From JAFEDN01 sp963795715 (lineage in GTDB: Bacteria; Pseudomonadota; Gammaproteobacteria; Coxiellales; Coxiellaceae), in assembly GCA_963795715.1 (NCBI GenBank), contig CAWCIY010000003.1, positions 992,001 to 1,056,000 on the forward strand: a stretch of 64,000 bases of DNA, in the 5' to 3' direction. Shown piece by piece: positions 8,283 through 16,290 of this stretch. A model generated the notes under the pieces. That model was not told the DNA's origin, searched no databases, and saw only the letters and a program-made list of their open reading frames with translations. Position numbers and translations under genes: made by a program. Within the stretch, counting starts at the first letter, position 1; the number at the start of each line of letters is the position of its first letter.

Positions 8283-8916
8283 ACTCTTCCAATAATTTTT
8301 TAAAAATTCCTTCAATAGGCTTATAATTGCCTTCTATACCAGCATGAATTGACTGAATGTAATTCTCAAATCCGGGTAAATTTTGAGTTTGGATTGAGCT
8401 ATAATTTAACGGTGCTTTTCTAGCTTGCATGGCCATCAAATCAGCAAGTAGACGGGCTGTTCTTCCATTTCCTTCTCGGAATGGATGAATAATAATTAAC
8501 TCAATGTGGACTATTCCCAGAGCGTGGGCAAGTGCATCAATCTCAGAACAATGGCAAGGAGTGTATTTTGCCAAATATTTTTTTTCAAATTCCTGCATTA
8601 GTGGTTCTATACGTGAAGGAGCTGCGAAAGGAAAACCTGCTTTTGACATCATTACCGTACGGTATTTACCAGCGGAAGGATATATATCACCCAACCAAAG
8701 CTCATGTATATTGCAAATATCAATTGCAGTAAACTGATGATTGTTATTAAAGATATCTAGCAATTCCAACTCTGTTCTTTCTAGCTCTTGTTCTTCAATA
8801 GCCTCAATATCTTCTCTAGATTTGATACCAAGATAATTTTTAAGCACTTGATCATCGGAACCCGGCTCCCAATCCTCTTCAGAGGGAACAATGTAACGTC
8901 TTGAATCATTTGCCAT
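8275..8916 (-). CDS. Fic-domain protein, copy 2
   Basis: The 213-residue protein is nearly identical to the one at 5147-5788, with the same HPFREGNGRTAR motif and YPSAGKYRTVMM flap. Substitutions are scattered and conservative, with no break, which argues that both copies are under selection. A GGGAG site precedes the ATG. Beyond the fic/small-protein block the two cassettes share no cargo. Confidence 0.9.
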   Translation of the reverse strand: MANDSRRYIVPSEEDWEPGSDDQVLKNYLGIKSREDIEAIEEQELERTELELLDIFNNNHQFTAIDICNIHELWLGDIYPSAGKYRTVMMSKAGFPFAAPSRIEPLMQEFEKKYLAKYTPCHCSEIDALAHALGIVHIELIIIHPFREGNGRTARLLADLMAMQARKAPLNYSSIQTQNLPGFENYIQSIHAGIEGNYKPIEGIFKKLLEEST

Positions 8917-9763
8917 GCTCTATAACTCCCATCGGCATTAAAATGGGAGACAAGTCTAAAATTTTAAGACTTGACTCCGGCTTTTAAAAAACTTATATCG
9001 ACCTGGACACCACCAATTTCCATGATATAAACCAACTTGCCAAGCTTTTTGTTAATATAGCTGCCGGTAAAACTATTCTACATGAAATTCCGCCTACATA
9101 ATAAGAACCCTGCTGCTGTTGATCTCGATCCGCCTTGGTGGCCTCACATCATTGGTGTCAGTTCCGACATAAATTTTAAATATAAATTATATTTCAAGGC
9201 TTTATTCTTTAAAAATCATTATGTCGGACTCGATGAAATTTTTGAGTAAATTACTTATAGACGAATCGAGCCTGACATAACGAATTTTTTCTATTTAATC
9301 TATTGTGTTAAAAAAATTATTTGAATTTTTCGCCGGATCTGATACCGTATCTCACATGAGTGCGCGCGCAAACTTTTCTGGGAATGTCGTTATTTTACTA
9401 TATACTTCAATTTAATACCTTTTTTCCTCTTTTCTTTCCTTTGCAGTTTTCTGGATTTTTCTGTTAATTGCTGTAAATTACCTTATTTTTCTTGGCACGA
9501 TTCCACTAAAATTCCACACGCTCTCTGAAAAGGTTATTGGATAAAATTTATACTATCCCTAGCACACTGCTTTACCGACTTCATTACATTATATCAGTAA
9601 GCTGACTAAAAATAACTCCCCTCTATCCCCTGGCTGTAACTATTAAAGATATCTCTCCTAGTGTTTGCCCAATGTTTGACTTTGGCTTTATGAAGGATAA
9701 CAATAAACGTCATCTGACCTAAGGGGCTAACGATAAGTAAGCTGATGATTTAAAAAGAGATAA
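8917..9763 (+). other. Gene-poor stretch with coding debris
   Basis: About 850 bp without an intact gene. The left third carries the remnant at 8991-9249, and a doubtful GTG-started 36-codon frame lies at 9305-9415 (starts VLKKLFEFFAGSDTV, no clear ribosome-binding site). From 9416 to 9763 I see only AT-rich sequence. The short complementary pair TCCGACATAA/TTATGTCGGA (about 9162 and 9216) is present but unexplained. Confidence 0.5.
8991..9249 (+). pseudogene. Remnant of an unidentified gene (C-terminal part, one frameshift)
   Basis: Two adjacent frames read as plausible protein: one from 8991 (TYIDLDTTNFHDINQLAKL and on to HEIPPT, stop at 9101) and one beginning NKNPAAVDLDPPWWPHIIG and ending GLDEIFE at 9249. 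They are offset by one base, so they probably formed one C-terminal region. No start codon or family is recognisable. Confidence 0.4.
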
Positions 9764-9796
9764 TTGAATTCGCTACCAGGTTGGTAGCGAATTCAA
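9764..9796 (+). repeat. Perfect 15-bp-arm palindrome before the DUF1016 gene
   Basis: Arms TTGAATTCGCTACCA (9764-9778) and its complement (9782-9796) flank a 3-base spacer. The palindrome ends 13 bp before the ATG at 9809, so as RNA it would fold next to the ribosome-binding site. A 29-bp copy with two changes lies inside the gene at 10104-10132. Confidence 0.75.
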
Positions 9797-9808
9797 CGAG
9801 AAAGGTGC

Positions 9809-10885
9809 ATGATGCCTAATATTAAACAAAATAGCAATTTTGACGGGTTTTATGATGAAATCGCAGGTTATATTCGGCTGGCCCGCCAGCGAGTCGTTAA
9901 GTCTATAAACCAAGAAATGATTTTGGCTTATTGGCAAATAGGACGGCGGATTTTTGAAACAGAGCAACAAGGAAAAAAAAGAGCTTTGTATGGAGAAGAA
10001 TTACTGGGTAATCTTTCGCGGCAGTTAAAGAAAGAATTTGGTGAAGGATTTAGTGTGGCCAATTTAAGGAATATGCGGCAATTCTATCTGGCTTATAAAG
10101 ATCGAATTCGCTACGAGGTTGGTAGTGAATTCATTGAAAATACATTTCACCCTAATTTGTCTTGGACGCACTATCGAACATTAATGCGGGAATCCCGTCT
10201 TCCAATTAGAGAGTTTTATGAAATAGAAGCAGTAAAGAATTTCTGGTCAACGCCAGAATTGAGCCGTCAGATGAGTACATTATTATTTGAGCGATTAGCA
10301 AAAAGCAAAGATAAATCTGGCTTGATGGAACTCAGTAAAAAAGGTCAAATCATCAAATCTCCGATAGATGCGCTGAAAGACCCAGTTATCTTGGAATTTT
10401 TAAATATTCCTGAATCTCATTGGTTGATAGAATCAAAACTTGAAGAAGCTCTGATTACTCATTTGCAAAATTTTTTATTGGAACTTGGCAGAGGTTTTGC
10501 TTTTGTGGCGCGCCAAAAACGGATTACCTTAAATGGCCAACATTTTTATCCTGACTTGATTTTTTATCATGTCATTTTGAAATGTTATATTATTTTAGAT
10601 CTAAAATGTAATCATCTAACACACGGCGATTTGGGGCAAATGCAAATGTATGTTAATTATTTTGATCGTGAATTCTTAACAGAAGGCGATAATCCCACAA
10701 TTGGCTTGCTACTGTGCGCAGAAAAAAATGATTCAGTGGTGGAGTACACATTAGGAGAGAAAAACAAGAAAATTTTTGCCAGCAAATATCAGTTTCATTT
10801 GCCGACGGCAGAAGAATTAAAAGAATTTGTGAAAAGAGAAACCGCTGAATTAAAGCAATTGCTTGAAAAAGATAGCGAAGGATGA
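9809..10885 (+). CDS. DUF1016/YhcG-type PDDEXK nuclease
   Basis: The 358-residue full-length member has an N-terminal DUF1016_N part (ILAYWQIGRRI, LSRQLKKEFG, NLRNMRQFYLAY), the LSWTHYRTLMRE linker, and a C-terminal PDDEXK core (YPDLIFYH, then YIILDLKCN and DLGQMQMYVNY). These are predicted nucleases tied to mobile elements. Residues around IRYEVGSEFIEN, between RQFYLAY and LSWTHY, are encoded by a copy of the upstream palindrome, so this gene may have absorbed a repeat. It lies in the second cassette. Confidence 0.85.
   Translation: MMPNIKQNSNFDGFYDEIAGYIRLARQRVVKSINQEMILAYWQIGRRIFETEQQGKKRALYGEELLGNLSRQLKKEFGEGFSVANLRNMRQFYLAYKDRIRYEVGSEFIENTFHPNLSWTHYRTLMRESRLPIREFYEIEAVKNFWSTPELSRQMSTLLFERLAKSKDKSGLMELSKKGQIIKSPIDALKDPVILEFLNIPESHWLIESKLEEALITHLQNFLLELGRGFAFVARQKRITLNGQHFYPDLIFYHVILKCYIILDLKCNHLTHGDLGQMQMYVNYFDREFLTEGDNPTIGLLLCAEKNDSVVEYTLGEKNKKIFASKYQFHLPTAEELKEFVKRETAELKQLLEKDSEG
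10104..10132 (+). repeat. In-gene copy of the 9764 palindrome
   Basis: This 29-bp stretch, running from GAATTCGCTACGAGG to GTGAATTC, matches 9766-9794 with two differences and is translated in frame within the DUF1016 protein. In-frame palindromes inside genes are known from Rickettsia (RPE elements); relation to those is not implied. Confidence 0.6.
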
Positions 10886-10996
10886 AATTTCTCTAATATG
10901 TAGCAGATTAGTTTGGATTGCATTTTATTAAAATAAGAATGGGCAATGGTAGTTTCAGTGAAATTTGTAATCAAAAAATTAAATGGAGTTTGACTA

Positions 10997-11248
10997 ATGG
11001 AGCATGATGAGAATAAAGTGGATAATGCTATTCTTGCATTACTGTATCTTAACGAAGAGAAAAGTGGTAACGCTTGGAAGAGTTTTGATTGGGATAGTAT
11101 GAATCGATTACATGTAAATGGTTTTATTACTAATCCAGTAACCAAAGCAAAAAGTGTTATTTTGACTGAAAAGGGCTTTAATAAAGCCAAGAAAATATTT
11201 GAAGAACTTTTTTGTACTATAGCAGAGGGCTCACATGATAGAGAGTAA
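10997..11248 (+). CDS. DUF6429-like small protein
   Basis: The 83-residue protein (VDNAILALLYL, WKSFDWDSMNRLHVNGFI, KAKSVILTEKG) has the layout I associate with the DUF6429 family, a small winged-helix-like protein of unknown role. Its last 14 bases overlap the start of the asd-like gene, so the two are probably translated together. Family assignment is from memory of the motif pattern. Confidence 0.55.
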   Translation: MEHDENKVDNAILALLYLNEEKSGNAWKSFDWDSMNRLHVNGFITNPVTKAKSVILTEKGFNKAKKIFEELFCTIAEGSHDRE

Positions 11249-12239
11249 ATTACATAATGTATCTATAATTGGCGCGACAGGAAATGTTGGTCGTCAGTTG
11301 GTTGAATTATTTGTTCGGCGCCGTAGCCTGGATTCTAAAAATCTGCGGTTATTTGCTTCAGCTAAATCAGCCGGAATGCGGTTGGAGGTGGATGGCCATA
11401 CTTTCTCTGTTCAAAATATAGCTGATTATGATTTTAAAGATTGTTATTTAGTTATTTTTGCTACGGAAAGTGATGTTTCAAAAAAATATATTCCAGTCGC
11501 GTTAGCTGCTGGAGCAAAAGTGATTGATGCGAGTTCAGCATATCGTTTGGATCCCACTGTTCCATTAATTGTGCCTCCGGTTAATGCGGATTTAATTACC
11601 GATAACCACTGCTTGTTTGCCCATGCGAATTGTTTAGCTAGTCCTATTGCAGTGGTTCTTAAACCCTTGCATGAATATGCAACCGCCACCCGTGTGTTGA
11701 TTTCTACCTATCAATCAGTTTCTGGTGCGGGTAAGAGGCCAATGAATGAACTATATGAGCAGACTAAACATATTTGTGAAGAAAAGCCGGTAAAAACCCA
11801 ATATTTTCCACGACAGATTGCTTTTAATGTCATTCCTCAAGTGAGTGAAATTATGGAAGATGGATTTTCTTACGAGGAATTCAAGATTATAAAAGAACTA
11901 CAAAAAATTATTTCTGATAAAATTAAAATATCTGCCACAGCGGTGTGTGTTCCAGTAATGATAGGTCATGGAATTTCTTTAGCGATTGAGTTTGCCAAGT
12001 CAATTAATATGGAAGAAGTTAAAAATATATTATCGCACGGCCCTGGCATTCAGCTTAGTTCACATCAATATACAACGCCATTGGAAGTGATCGGCAGTGA
12101 TGATATTTTTGTCGGTCGAATTCGCAAAGATCCATCAGTAAAAAACGGGTTATTATTATGGTTGGTATCTGATAATTTACGCCGAGGCGCTGCTTTGGAT
12201 GCAGTTGAAATCGCCGAGAAAATTTTAAACTTATCGTGA
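11235..12239 (+). CDS. asd: Aspartate-semialdehyde dehydrogenase-like protein
   Basis: The 334-residue protein has the NADP-binding GATGNVG motif (13-19), the VIDASSAYRLD segment, catalytic Cys133 in HANCLASP and VPVMIGHGIS with the conserved His. The enzyme makes aspartate semialdehyde for lysine/diaminopimelate, threonine and methionine synthesis. The active-site loop is ANCLASP rather than the usual PNCST, so it may be a divergent paralogue. Being cassette cargo behind a DUF6429 gene, it is unlikely to be the housekeeping copy, but no other asd is visible here. Confidence 0.8.
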   Translation: MIESKLHNVSIIGATGNVGRQLVELFVRRRSLDSKNLRLFASAKSAGMRLEVDGHTFSVQNIADYDFKDCYLVIFATESDVSKKYIPVALAAGAKVIDASSAYRLDPTVPLIVPPVNADLITDNHCLFAHANCLASPIAVVLKPLHEYATATRVLISTYQSVSGAGKRPMNELYEQTKHICEEKPVKTQYFPRQIAFNVIPQVSEIMEDGFSYEEFKIIKELQKIISDKIKISATAVCVPVMIGHGISLAIEFAKSINMEEVKNILSHGPGIQLSSHQYTTPLEVIGSDDIFVGRIRKDPSVKNGLLLWLVSDNLRRGAALDAVEIAEKILNLS

Positions 12240-12251
12240 GTACGACAGGAG

Positions 12252-12299
12252 CAGGCGTGCAACATTGTAACTTTAAAAAATTGCAATGTTGCACGCCTG
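12252..12299 (+). terminator. Strong hairpin after the asd-like gene
   Basis: Perfect 16-bp arms CAGGCGTGCAACATTG (12252-12267) and complement (12284-12299) enclose a 16-base loop, with partial extension outward (GGAG/ACTCC). No T-run follows, so it may stabilise the mRNA end or be a palindromic repeat rather than a classical terminator. Confidence 0.6.
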
Positions 12300-12343
12300 A
12301 CTCCAATTTACATTGTGATAATTTACGAATGCTTGGAGGATAA

Positions 12344-14683
12344 ATGGAAGAAATTATTGCAGCTTTGTCTGCTATTCATGAGCTGGGTTTATTTGTTGGA
12401 AAAAATCATGCACCGGCCGATGCTTTGTCTTTGGAAGTTAAAGGATTAGGTTTACTGAAATGGCCGTTAACAAAAAAAGTGGTCCGGCAGCTCATTTCAC
12501 TGGCTAAACCAGCACATTTCGGCTGGCGTGATAAAACCTTACTCGACAAAAACGTCCGGGATGTATGGGAAATTTCACCTAAAGAAATTCAGATCGATAA
12601 AACTGTATGGAATAAAACTCTCAACCCAGTACTTGAAGCCTTAAAAAAGGATCTTGGACTGTCGGAAGATTCGCAATTACAAGCAGATCTACATAATTTA
12701 CTGATCTATGAGCCAGGACAATTTTTTGATCCTCATCAAGACTCTGAAAAGTGCAATGGAATGGTGGCAACTATGGTGGTGGTGTTACCTTGCACTCATA
12801 CCGGAGGAAGTTTAATCATTGATCATCAAGGTGTAAAAAAGTCCATTCAGTCTAGCCGTTTCCCTTTAGATAAGCTGAATTTTATTGCCTTTTATGCCGA
12901 CTGTTATCATGAAGTGAAGCCGGTTAAGAGCGGCTATCGGGTGGCGCTAACTTATAATTTAATTTTGAAAAATTTGGCCAAATCTATTCCTAAAGTGATG
13001 AATACCCCCGAAAATAAGAGTTTGGTACAAGCTTTAAAAACTTATTTTCCGGATGGAAAATGTTCACATGAGCCAGATTACGTTCCCTTTAAATGTGTTT
13101 ATCTATTAGATCATGAATACACACAGGCAGGATTATCCTGGCGTCACTTGAAAAATGTCGATCAGCTACGAGCTGCCGCTTTGAGACGAGCTGCAGATCA
13201 TTTAGATTTAGATATTTATTTAGTATTAGTGGATATTCGAGAAAATTGGAGCTGTGAGTCGGATTTTGATGATTATCGAAGTCGACGGAGTCGTCGATAT
13301 GAATACGATGATGAAGAAGAAACAGTAACGGCACACAGTGAAAGCTCGATTGAATTGATTGAGTTGATTGAAGATGAAATTTCGTTACAACATTGGTTAG
13401 ATCGGGATGGTCATCCAGTAGACTTGGGTGAAGCTCATGTTGATCAAGATGAGCTAGGGTGGACTAAAGCCACTGATCAATTTAAACCGTTTCAAACGGA
13501 ATATGAAGGATGGATGGGCAACTATGGTAATACCTTGGATCGCTGGTATCATCGAGCCGCTATCGTATTATGGCGCAAGGCGGATCATTATCCCATATTA
13601 TTTCGAATCAATCCCAGCAGTGTCATGCAGGAATTAATTCATTCAGCTGAACTTGGTGCCTCCTCGTTGCCTGTGTCGGAGATAATCAGCAGTTTGTTGC
13701 CTCTTTGGCCGGAATACATGCAATATCAGAGTGAAGACGGTTCCTTACTGAGTCAGGTATTGCACATTGCGAGCTTAATTAAAAATGCGCAATTAAGCCA
13801 AAAAATCTTACAGTATTTCGTGATACAAGTATTGACACCGCAAAGCATAAAACTGTGTTTACCTTTGATTGAAGCATACGGTGTCTCTTGGCTTTTGGGT
13901 CTGATTCAAAATTGGGCGCAGCCTAAAGATAGATGGGGGAGGGGTGCTGAAAAATGTAAACAAATTTCGCAGATTGTGAAAATTTTAGCGAAAAATAGTT
14001 CACACCAACCATTGATTCATTTTTTATTGGAACATCAGTGGCAGCAACTACAAAAACAATATGCCCAGAATAAAGGGATAATCTATCGTTCTGATCTATC
14101 AAAATTTATGCGCCAGCTGATTCAAGATTTTCAAGAGTTATTGAGAGCGTGTCGAATTATCCAGCAGGAAGATCTCATGATCAAAATCGTGGATCACATA
14201 TCGAGTGATAAAAGATGCTATCCCCTGTTAGATTTAATAGTACTTCTCGATGATTGCGAGAAATTAAGCTATGAAAAACTACTGCATTATATTCGTTCCG
14301 AGTTACAAAATGAGAGCGATTTAGGTTTGCGCCAACCAGATGATTGGTCAATTTGTGAAGAAATCTCTTGTCAATGTGCTGACTGCGCTGTGCTTAAGCA
14401 GTTTTTACAATCTCGCACGGAAAAAGAGAAAGTGTGGCCCCTGGCACAAGGGCGCCGGCAGCATATTCATCAAGCGATTGAAAGCTTGGGTATTCCAGTG
14501 ACTCATGAAACGCAACACGTTGGCTCACCCCATAAATTGATTTTGGCTAAAACTGAACTGCTACATAGCCAAGCCAAAACAAGATTTACGAAAGTTAAAA
14601 AAGAGTTATTGCGTTTGAACACAGAAGTAGAAAAGATCGAGAGTTCCACACGGTGTGAAGGGGTGCGAAAAATTGGAGTGTAA
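12344..14683 (+). CDS. Large 2OG-Fe(II) oxygenase-like protein
   Basis: Of 779 residues, about 115-205 form a prolyl-4-hydroxylase-type core: iron ligands His131 and Asp133 (DPHQDSEK), distal His189 (CYHEVKP) and Arg199 (GYRVALTYNL) for 2-oxoglutarate. The C-terminal ~570 residues are mostly helical with two acidic low-complexity stretches and no recognised domain. Such proteins hydroxylate proteins or small molecules; substrate unknown. An AGGA site lies before the ATG. The last 15 bp of the gene are duplicated right of the second IS66 element (from 19917). Confidence 0.7.
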   Translation: MEEIIAALSAIHELGLFVGKNHAPADALSLEVKGLGLLKWPLTKKVVRQLISLAKPAHFGWRDKTLLDKNVRDVWEISPKEIQIDKTVWNKTLNPVLEALKKDLGLSEDSQLQADLHNLLIYEPGQFFDPHQDSEKCNGMVATMVVVLPCTHTGGSLIIDHQGVKKSIQSSRFPLDKLNFIAFYADCYHEVKPVKSGYRVALTYNLILKNLAKSIPKVMNTPENKSLVQALKTYFPDGKCSHEPDYVPFKCVYLLDHEYTQAGLSWRHLKNVDQLRAAALRRAADHLDLDIYLVLVDIRENWSCESDFDDYRSRRSRRYEYDDEEETVTAHSESSIELIELIEDEISLQHWLDRDGHPVDLGEAHVDQDELGWTKATDQFKPFQTEYEGWMGNYGNTLDRWYHRAAIVLWRKADHYPILFRINPSSVMQELIHSAELGASSLPVSEIISSLLPLWPEYMQYQSEDGSLLSQVLHIASLIKNAQLSQKILQYFVIQVLTPQSIKLCLPLIEAYGVSWLLGLIQNWAQPKDRWGRGAEKCKQISQIVKILAKNSSHQPLIHFLLEHQWQQLQKQYAQNKGIIYRSDLSKFMRQLIQDFQELLRACRIIQQEDLMIKIVDHISSDKRCYPLLDLIVLLDDCEKLSYEKLLHYIRSELQNESDLGLRQPDDWSICEEISCQCADCAVLKQFLQSRTEKEKVWPLAQGRRQHIHQAIESLGIPVTHETQHVGSPHKLILAKTELLHSQAKTRFTKVKKELLRLNTEVEKIESSTRCEGVRKIGV

Positions 14684-14696
14684 GTTGTTGATTTTA

Positions 14697-14807
14697 TTGG
14701 GCCCACTAGGACGCTAATTGACGATATAGTTGATTGATTTATAAAGTAATTATTTTAAATTAATTTGAAATATACCCCGAAATGTACCCCAAAAAATTCG
14801 GCGCTTG
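14697..14807 (+). repeat. Attachment repeat 3 plus conserved leader
   Basis: An exact TTGGGCCCACTAGGAC (14697-14712) is followed by GCTAATTGACGATATAG and the shared leader ending GCGCTTG at 14807. It marks the left end of the third cassette. Confidence 0.85.
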
Positions 14808-14944
14808 AAATCTATCGAACCGGCATCCCGTGATTGCAATTGCTTTTAGCTTGAAATAAAAATGTGCCACATTTATTATGGCCGTGCTATTTCTTGGAAT
14901 TTTTATTAGAATACAGTAGCTTGTAATTAGTAGGCCTTTTACTT

Positions 14945-15526
14945 ATGCCACATATAATTATTATTGCAGGTGCAAATGGAGCTGGAAAAACCAGCGCCGC
15001 ACCGGCCATATTACGAGATGCCTTACATGTAAGCGATTACGTTAATGCAGATATTATCGCGCAAGGGTTATGTGGCTTTGCGCCTAATCAGGCAGCATTT
15101 GAAGCTGGGCGGATTATGTTAACGCGCCTTCAGCAGTTAGCTAAAGAAAGAGCTAATTTTGCCTTTGAAACAACCCTGGCTAGTAAAACTTTTGCAACTT
15201 GGATCTCGGGGTTGAAGGAGCAAGGTTATTATTTCCATTTAACCTATTTATGGTTAAAAAATCCGGAACTAGCTATATCGCGAGTTACTGAACGGGTTAA
15301 ACTTGGTGGGCATGATGTTCCAGAGCCTACAATTCGCAGGCGATATCATGGAAGTTTAAAGAATTTCTTCAACTTATATCAACCGCTTACAAATTCTTGG
15401 CAATTTTATGATAATTCAAACTCAAATCAGTTAAACTTAATTGCTTCTGGTATAGGTACACAAGCTTTAACTATAAACGATTCTTACACGTGGAAAACCA
15501 TATTGGAGGCTCACAATGAAAAATGA
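14945..15526 (+). CDS. Zeta-toxin-family kinase, copy B
   Basis: The 193-residue kinase has Walker A GANGAGKTS (9-17), DYVNADIIAQGL, FAFETTLASKTF and RRRYHGSLKNFF. It is a homologue of UDP-GlcNAc-phosphorylating zeta toxins. Its stop overlaps the start of the partner gene by 11 bp, so they are coupled. It differs from copy C only near the C terminus (IGTQALTINDSYTWKTI against AGKQALIINDSYAWKNI). Confidence 0.85.
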   Translation: MPHIIIIAGANGAGKTSAAPAILRDALHVSDYVNADIIAQGLCGFAPNQAAFEAGRIMLTRLQQLAKERANFAFETTLASKTFATWISGLKEQGYYFHLTYLWLKNPELAISRVTERVKLGGHDVPEPTIRRRYHGSLKNFFNLYQPLTNSWQFYDNSNSNQLNLIASGIGTQALTINDSYTWKTILEAHNEK

Positions 15527-15704
15527 ATCATCGGTGGATGACGCTATTTCCAAATTCTTTCAAAATCCGCAAAGGGTTACTCAAGTTCTGCAAGCTGGGA
15601 TAAGACTTGCGCTGCAACAACATAAGCAAGCGGGAAATCCTATTTGCAGTTGGCAAAATGGTGAAATTGTTTGGATTGAACCAGATAAGATACCACTGGG
15701 ATAA
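15516..15704 (+). CDS. Small zeta-toxin partner (putative antitoxin)
   Basis: The 62-residue protein has a helical N terminus (DDAISKFFQNPQRVTQVLQ), AGIRLALQQHKQAGNP, and a short strand region WQNGEIVWIEPDKIP. It lies downstream of and overlaps the toxin, opposite to the classical epsilon-zeta order. The same domain heads the fused protein at 5850-7316. Antitoxin function is inferred from coupling. Confidence 0.65.
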   Translation: MKNESSVDDAISKFFQNPQRVTQVLQAGIRLALQQHKQAGNPICSWQNGEIVWIEPDKIPLG

Positions 15705-15720
15705 CAATGAAAATGTAAGT

Positions 15721-15999
15721 TTACTGATGGCTAACCTCAATTTTTAATTTTGTAGCTTTCACAATTTTATTGTCGACAATAGGGCTCTTAAAGCTAGAAG
15801 ATGTAAACAGTTTTCCTATAGTTTCTTGATAAAAATCTTTAATCTTAAAGCATAACTCTTTTGGTTCGTTAAAAATTTTCTTACAAAGATCATCAAATTC
15901 AGCCCTAGCAGATTCACTTTTAATGAGCGCTTCCCCATATGTTTGGTCTATCGTTTGATAATTTGATGTAATTTCTTGTATAAGGCCTTTTGTTACTTC
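15721..15999 (-). pseudogene. C-terminal remnant of an unidentified gene
   Basis: A minus-strand frame of about 92 codons without a start codon is closed by an in-frame TAG just upstream at 16000-16002 and ends at TAA 15721-15723. It reads as natural protein (TKGLIQEITSNYQTIDQTYG early, VKATKLKIEVSHQ at the end). It is probably the tail of a gene cut off by a rearrangement; family not recognised. Confidence 0.4.
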
Positions 16000-16290
16000 C
16001 TAACGCAATCAAACTCAAGGGAGTATACCTATTACCCGGCATACAAAATAGCGCCCGCCTGAGCGCCTCTGGGAATCGGATATGGCGTTTACCAAACGCT
16101 TACATTAGAACAACGATACAGAGCCATGACTACAGAATCCGTCAAATAAAGGCCATGATATGATTTTACCTTCCTTGGGTTTCCTTTTTTATGAGTCAAT
16201 TCGCAATTCGATTCCACGGTTGCTTTTGTATCTTCGTGATGGTAAACTCTGCAATCAAAACTCTCAATTAAACAAAATCCATTTTCAATT
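16000..16290 (+). other. Intergenic stretch without clear gene
   Basis: Only short features are visible, for example the small palindrome GCGTTT-ACC-AAACGC near 16085-16099. A minus-strand frame across 16089-16331 overlaps the start of the next gene and has no supporting features. Confidence 0.4.

Larger units (their letters stand above)
14669..15704 (+). repeat. 1036-bp duplicated segment, copy 1 (partner 19917-20952)
   Basis: From the end of the oxygenase gene through attachment repeat 3, the leader, the zeta toxin and its partner, this sequence recurs 5248 bp further right with few changes. Matching landmarks (14697/19945, 14945/20193, 15516/20764) all keep the 5248-bp offset with no indel. 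Similarity ends right after the partner's stop codon. Confidence 0.9.

Noticed and set aside
9150..9260. dif-like XerC/D site around TCCGACATAA/TTATGTCGGA
   Set aside because: The halves are about 45 bp apart, not the ~6-8 bp spacer of dif.
9809..10885. DUF1016 gene as a restriction-modification nuclease
   Set aside because: No methyltransferase or specificity gene nearby.
12252..12299. Riboswitch or attenuator between asd-like and oxygenase genes
   Set aside because: A single perfect stem without alternative pairing or a ligand-like core; fits a mRNA-end hairpin or repeat.
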